Of a stretch of 9,248 nucleotides of DNA, positions 6,994 to 9,248 are shown in pieces; the first letter of the stretch is position 1, and every line of letters starts with the position of its first letter. The stretch comes from Bacteroidales bacterium UBA1736. GTDB taxonomy: Bacteria; Bacteroidota; Bacteroidia; Bacteroidales; UBA932. The stretch lies in assembly GCA_002315825.1 (NCBI GenBank), contig DCIC01000035.1, forward strand, positions 1 through 9,248, written 5' to 3'. Under the pieces are notes generated by a model, which was given only the letters and a program-made list of their open reading frames with translations, was not told the DNA's origin and did no database searches. Made by a program: the position numbers and the translations under genes.

Positions 6994-7395
6994 ATGATCA
7001 ATCTTTCAGAATTCAGTGATGGTGTTCAGCATATTGGAATACCTACCAATGATATCGCCTCTACGGTGGACTTCTATACCGGCCTTGGCTTCAGTATGAT
7101 TTATGCTGTTGCGAATGGGGATGAGCAGGTGCGTTTTCTTCAACTCGGCAGTCTTGTGATTGAAACTTATCAGAATGGTCAGGCCGTGTTGAAAGATGGT
7201 GCCATCGATCACATCGCGTTGGATGTGAAAGGTATTGAAAAGCTTTATGATGAGATTGTTTCGAATAGTTATCGCGTGCTCACCCCGGGGATTATGAGCC
7301 TTCCGTTCTGGGAGCACGGTATCAAGTATTTCATTATTGAAGGTCCTAATAAAGAGCGTATTGAGTTCTGTGAAAAAGTAGCTTGTGATGAGTAA
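6994..7395 (+). CDS. VOC-family (glyoxalase/bleomycin-resistance/dioxygenase fold) metalloprotein
   Basis: Small cytoplasmic protein of 133 residues with the two beta-alpha-beta-beta-beta modules of the vicinal oxygen chelate fold. Module 1 is GVQHIGIPTNDIASTVDFYT (10-29) followed by FLQLGSLVIETYQ (48-60). Module 2 is AIDHIALDVKGIEKLYDEI (70-88) followed by YFIIEGPNKERIEFCE (112-127). The metal-ligand positions are filled: His13, Glu57, His73 and Glu124, the His/Glu/His/Glu set of glyoxalase I-like members. This favours a real lyase, isomerase or detoxifying enzyme over a binding-only protein. Glyoxalase I proper cannot be distinguished from related VOC enzymes (for example methylmalonyl-CoA epimerase or thiol transferase types) by reading alone. 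ATG at 6994 is the only sensible start; there is no Shine-Dalgarno. The last codons overlap the alkylation-repair gene by 8 nt, indicating one transcript. Confidence 0.88.
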   Translation: MINLSEFSDGVQHIGIPTNDIASTVDFYTGLGFSMIYAVANGDEQVRFLQLGSLVIETYQNGQAVLKDGAIDHIALDVKGIEKLYDEIVSNSYRVLTPGIMSLPFWEHGIKYFIIEGPNKERIEFCEKVACDE

Positions 7396-8104
7396 TATTC
7401 TGTTTGATGCTATGTATGCACTCAGAGACCCTGACAAAGTTGCGGGGCTCTCTCGGTTTTTCAAGACTGGTCCCGGACAGTATGGTGAGGGCGACGTTTT
7501 TCTGGGGATAAAGGTGCCTTTCACAAGGCAGGTCGTTAAAGAATTGTGGCGTGATGTCTCTTTTGATGATTTGGAGGAGTGTATTGCGAGCGAATTCCAC
7601 GAAGTGAGGCTGGCAGCTTTGCTGTGCCTTGTCCGAATATTCAATTCTGCGAAGAAGAATCCTGTTTTGAGGGAGAAATGCGTTGGTTTTTATTTGTCAC
7701 ATATCAGCTACGTGAACAATTGGGATCTCGTGGATTTGAGTTGTTATGAGATTCTTGGCCCCTTTCTTTTGGACAGGGACAGGACAATGCTATATGATTT
7801 GGCCAGAAATGGGAAAACTATTTGGGAACGTCGAATAGGTATTGTCAGTACTATGTCTTTTGTCCGTAGGGGGGAGCTTGATGACACTTTTGCGATTGCG
7901 GATATCTTTCTGGATGGAAAGCCTTTGCACGATTTGCTGCAAAAGGCTGTAGGGTGGTTGTTGCGTGAGGCGGGGGAAAGGGACGAGGATAGACTATGTG
8001 CCTGGCTGGAGCCACGGTGTAAGTCTATGCCGCGAACGATGCTGCGCTATGCTATCGAGAAGTTTCCTCAGGAGCAAAGACTTCATTTTTTATCTTCGGT
8101 ATAA
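7388..8104 (+). CDS. alkD: AlkD-type DNA alkylation repair glycosylase (HEAT-like repeats)
   Basis: All-helical 238-residue protein of the AlkC/AlkD superfamily. AlkD removes cationic alkylated bases such as 3-methyladenine and 7-methylguanine from DNA without base flipping. Diagnostic stretches: FFKTGPGQYGEGDVFLGIKV (24-43), the core NNWDLVD (110-116), WERRIG (146-151), and VGWLLRE (188-194) with a C-terminal MLRYAIEKF. The catalytic set of Bacillus cereus AlkD (Trp109, Asp113, Arg148, Trp187) maps to Trp112, Asp116, Arg148 or Arg149, and Trp190, so the enzyme looks active. The length matches the family. ATG at 7388 is preferred over the adjacent GTG at 7385; it overlaps the VOC stop by 8 nt, suggesting translational coupling. 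No clear terminator follows the stop. Codons are rich in G and T at third positions, unlike the following gene. Confidence 0.93.
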   Translation: MSNILFDAMYALRDPDKVAGLSRFFKTGPGQYGEGDVFLGIKVPFTRQVVKELWRDVSFDDLEECIASEFHEVRLAALLCLVRIFNSAKKNPVLREKCVGFYLSHISYVNNWDLVDLSCYEILGPFLLDRDRTMLYDLARNGKTIWERRIGIVSTMSFVRRGELDDTFAIADIFLDGKPLHDLLQKAVGWLLREAGERDEDRLCAWLEPRCKSMPRTMLRYAIEKFPQEQRLHFLSSV

Positions 8105-8134
8105 ATGTTTACTGAAATATGTGACACGGAATAA

Positions 8135-8174
8135 GCAAATTTATATATATTACGGCAATTTACCGTATATTTGC
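8135..8174. promoter_or_regulatory. Nested inverted repeats overlapping the Na/Pi gene promoter
   Basis: Inner arms TACGG (8151-8155) and CCGTA (8163-8167) flank a 7-nt centre. Outer arms GCAAAT (8135-8140) and ATTTGC (8169-8174) enclose them, so both halves approximate GCAAATATACGG in opposite orientation, with about nine extra AT bases in the left half. The right half coincides with the -7 box, as expected for a repressor or activator operator. Confidence 0.4.
8166..8173 (+). promoter_or_regulatory. -7 box of the Na/Pi cotransporter gene
   Basis: TATATTTG is a perfect TAnnTTTG match 38 nt before the ATG at 8212. No TTTG lies at the -33 position (8143-8148 is AT-only), which would suit an activator-dependent promoter. 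The alkD-to-Na/Pi gap 8105-8211 contains no other recognisable gene or terminator. Confidence 0.5.
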
Positions 8175-8194
8175 ACTAACAATATTGAGTTAGT
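8175..8194 (+). promoter_or_regulatory. Dyad at the predicted start of the Na/Pi transcript
   Basis: ACTAAC (8175-8180) and GTTAGT (8189-8194) are perfect 6-bp inverted arms around an 8-nt centre containing most of the palindrome CAATATTG (8180-8187). The site spans the expected transcription start about 7 nt after the -7 box. It could be a second operator or a hairpin at the very 5' end of the mRNA. Confidence 0.4.
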
Positions 8195-8211
8195 AAATTT
8201 TGATTGCAGTT

Positions 8212-9248
8212 ATGGGAATGACAGCTATTGTCTCTGCAATCCTGACCCTTCTGGCTGGAATTGGCATATTCCTCATAGCGTGCCAGATGATGAGCTCCAA
8301 TCTGGAATCGGCGAGCTCTGCCAAGTTGAAAAGCCTTTTTGCCAAGGCATCTAAAAGCAAACTCCTCGGAGTAGGCATCGGAACGGTCGGGACCGCTGCC
8401 ATTCAGAGCTCCGGAGCAACAACGGTTATGACAATCGGTTTTGTCAACGCCGGAATCATTTCTCTTACCCAAGCAGCCACTATCATCTATGGTGCCAATA
8501 TCGGTACCACAGTAACAGCGCAGATTGTTGCGCTCGGTATGTTCGGCGGCAATGCCATCTCCACTACAGTCATCTTTTCCGCATTCGCCGGAATAGGTGC
8601 TTTTCTGGCACTATTTTCAAAAAAGGTCTCGGCCAAGACAATCGGAGGCATTCTTGCCGGCTTCGGTATGCTGTTCGTCGGATTGTCACTGATGAGCGGT
8701 TCGATGGAAGACTTCGCCGCTCTCGACGGAGTGAAAGCATTTCTTGCGAGCATCGGCAATCCCATTCTTCTTGTCCTGATTGGCGCGATACTGACCGCGA
8801 TTATTCAGAGCTCTTCCGTGATGACCTCAATTGCGCTTGCGATGTGCGTCACCGGCCTCATTTCACTTGACCAGGGCATATTCCTTACGATGGGCTCAAA
8901 TATCGGCTCTTGCGTTGTGGCTATCATCGCCGGTGTCACCAGCGGCATCAATGCAAAGCGGACCGCACTTATCCATCTCTTGTTCAACTGCTCGGGTGTA
9001 GTTGTATTTATGTTTGCCGGATGGCTTATGACCATCCTGAGCAGCGGCAACCTCAGTTATGGGACAATGTTCAATTCTTTGTTCCCCGGCGCTCCTCAGA
9101 CGCAGCTTGCAATGTTCCATACATTCTTCAATGTGATTACCGTTGCATTTATGCTTCCTCTCACTGACTTGCTTGTACGCGCTGTGACGAGGATTATTCC
9201 CGAGAGAAGTCTCGATGCAACTGAAATACTCAAATTGCATTTCGTGGA
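8212..9248 (+). CDS. Na/Pi cotransporter family protein (3' end outside window)
   Basis: Inner-membrane sodium-coupled phosphate transporter-like protein (NptA/SLC34-related), 345 residues visible. Two inverted-repeat halves each carry the family signatures: QSSGATT (65-71) with GANIGTT (94-100), and QSSSVMT (199-205) with GSNIGSC (228-234). HLLFN (255-259) and HTFFNV (303-308) follow the second half. Hydrophobic spans are visible about 5-24, 52-83, 87-110, 117-135, 143-162, 183-214, 222-242, 258-276 and 303-323. Bacterial relatives are usually around 550 residues with a C-terminal PhoU-like domain, which would lie beyond the right edge. ATG at 8212 is chosen as the first ATG after the promoter; a second at 8218 is possible. 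No Shine-Dalgarno. The gene uses many C-ending codons (ATC, GCC, GGC), unlike the VOC-alkD pair, perhaps because it is more highly expressed. Confidence 0.93.
   Translation, partial: MGMTAIVSAILTLLAGIGIFLIACQMMSSNLESASSAKLKSLFAKASKSKLLGVGIGTVGTAAIQSSGATTVMTIGFVNAGIISLTQAATIIYGANIGTTVTAQIVALGMFGGNAISTTVIFSAFAGIGAFLALFSKKVSAKTIGGILAGFGMLFVGLSLMSGSMEDFAALDGVKAFLASIGNPILLVLIGAILTAIIQSSSVMTSIALAMCVTGLISLDQGIFLTMGSNIGSCVVAIIAGVTSGINAKRTALIHLLFNCSGVVVFMFAGWLMTILSSGNLSYGTMFNSLFPGAPQTQLAMFHTFFNVITVAFMLPLTDLLVRAVTRIIPERSLDATEILKLHFV

Noticed and set aside
7006..7644. A 212-codon open frame on the minus strand opposite the VOC and alkD genes.
   Set aside because: It lies antisense to two well-supported overlapping genes, has no recognisable domain, and its composition fits a shadow frame.
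8136..8143. A minus-strand -7 box (TAAATTTG) pointing into the alkD 3' end.
   Set aside because: It lies in an AT-rich tract, has no gene to serve on that strand, and is better explained as the outer arm of the dyad.

Overview
The window looks like a chromosomal segment of a Bacteroidota (probably Bacteroidales) bacterium. This is inferred from three things. The intergenic regions carry TAnnTTTG-type -7 boxes (positions 6908-6915 on minus, 8166-8173 on plus). No gene start has a recognisable Shine-Dalgarno sequence. MetF and MetH look like the Bacteroidota forms as I remember them. I see no mobile element, CRISPR array, tRNA or rRNA, and no gene-free stretch above about 140 bases.

Left block, positions 1-6857, minus strand, transcribed right to left: a compact sugar-porter-type MFS transporter; after 6 nt a signal-peptide-bearing M20 amidohydrolase of the AbgB (p-aminobenzoyl-glutamate hydrolase) type; after 57 nt metF (methylenetetrahydrofolate reductase); then, overlapping by 10 nt, metH (cobalamin-dependent methionine synthase), whose C-terminal tip runs off the window. 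MetF makes 5-methyl-tetrahydrofolate and MetH consumes it to methylate homocysteine, so the last two genes form a coupled pathway pair. The two upstream genes could in principle supply or recycle a folate breakdown product, but that is a hypothesis. The metH frame was read codon by codon from its start to the window edge, 1061 codons without a stop.

Divergent control region, positions 6858-6993: a good minus-strand promoter with a direct repeat (TTTGGACT twice) in and around its spacer and a small dyad over the predicted transcript start, plus a weaker plus-strand -7 box.

Right block, plus strand: a VOC/glyoxalase-like metalloprotein gene overlapping by 8 nt an AlkD-type DNA alkylation repair gene. 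After a 107-nt AT-rich region with nested dyads around a -7 box comes a Na/Pi cotransporter-family gene that runs off the right edge.

Most genes are ordinary core metabolism. The parts most worth a second look are the shortened MetH reactivation domain (HCNCPQC cysteine cluster, and Lys where the SAM-binding Arg is expected), the transporter/secreted-amidohydrolase/metF/metH arrangement, and the dyad-rich promoter of the Na/Pi gene.
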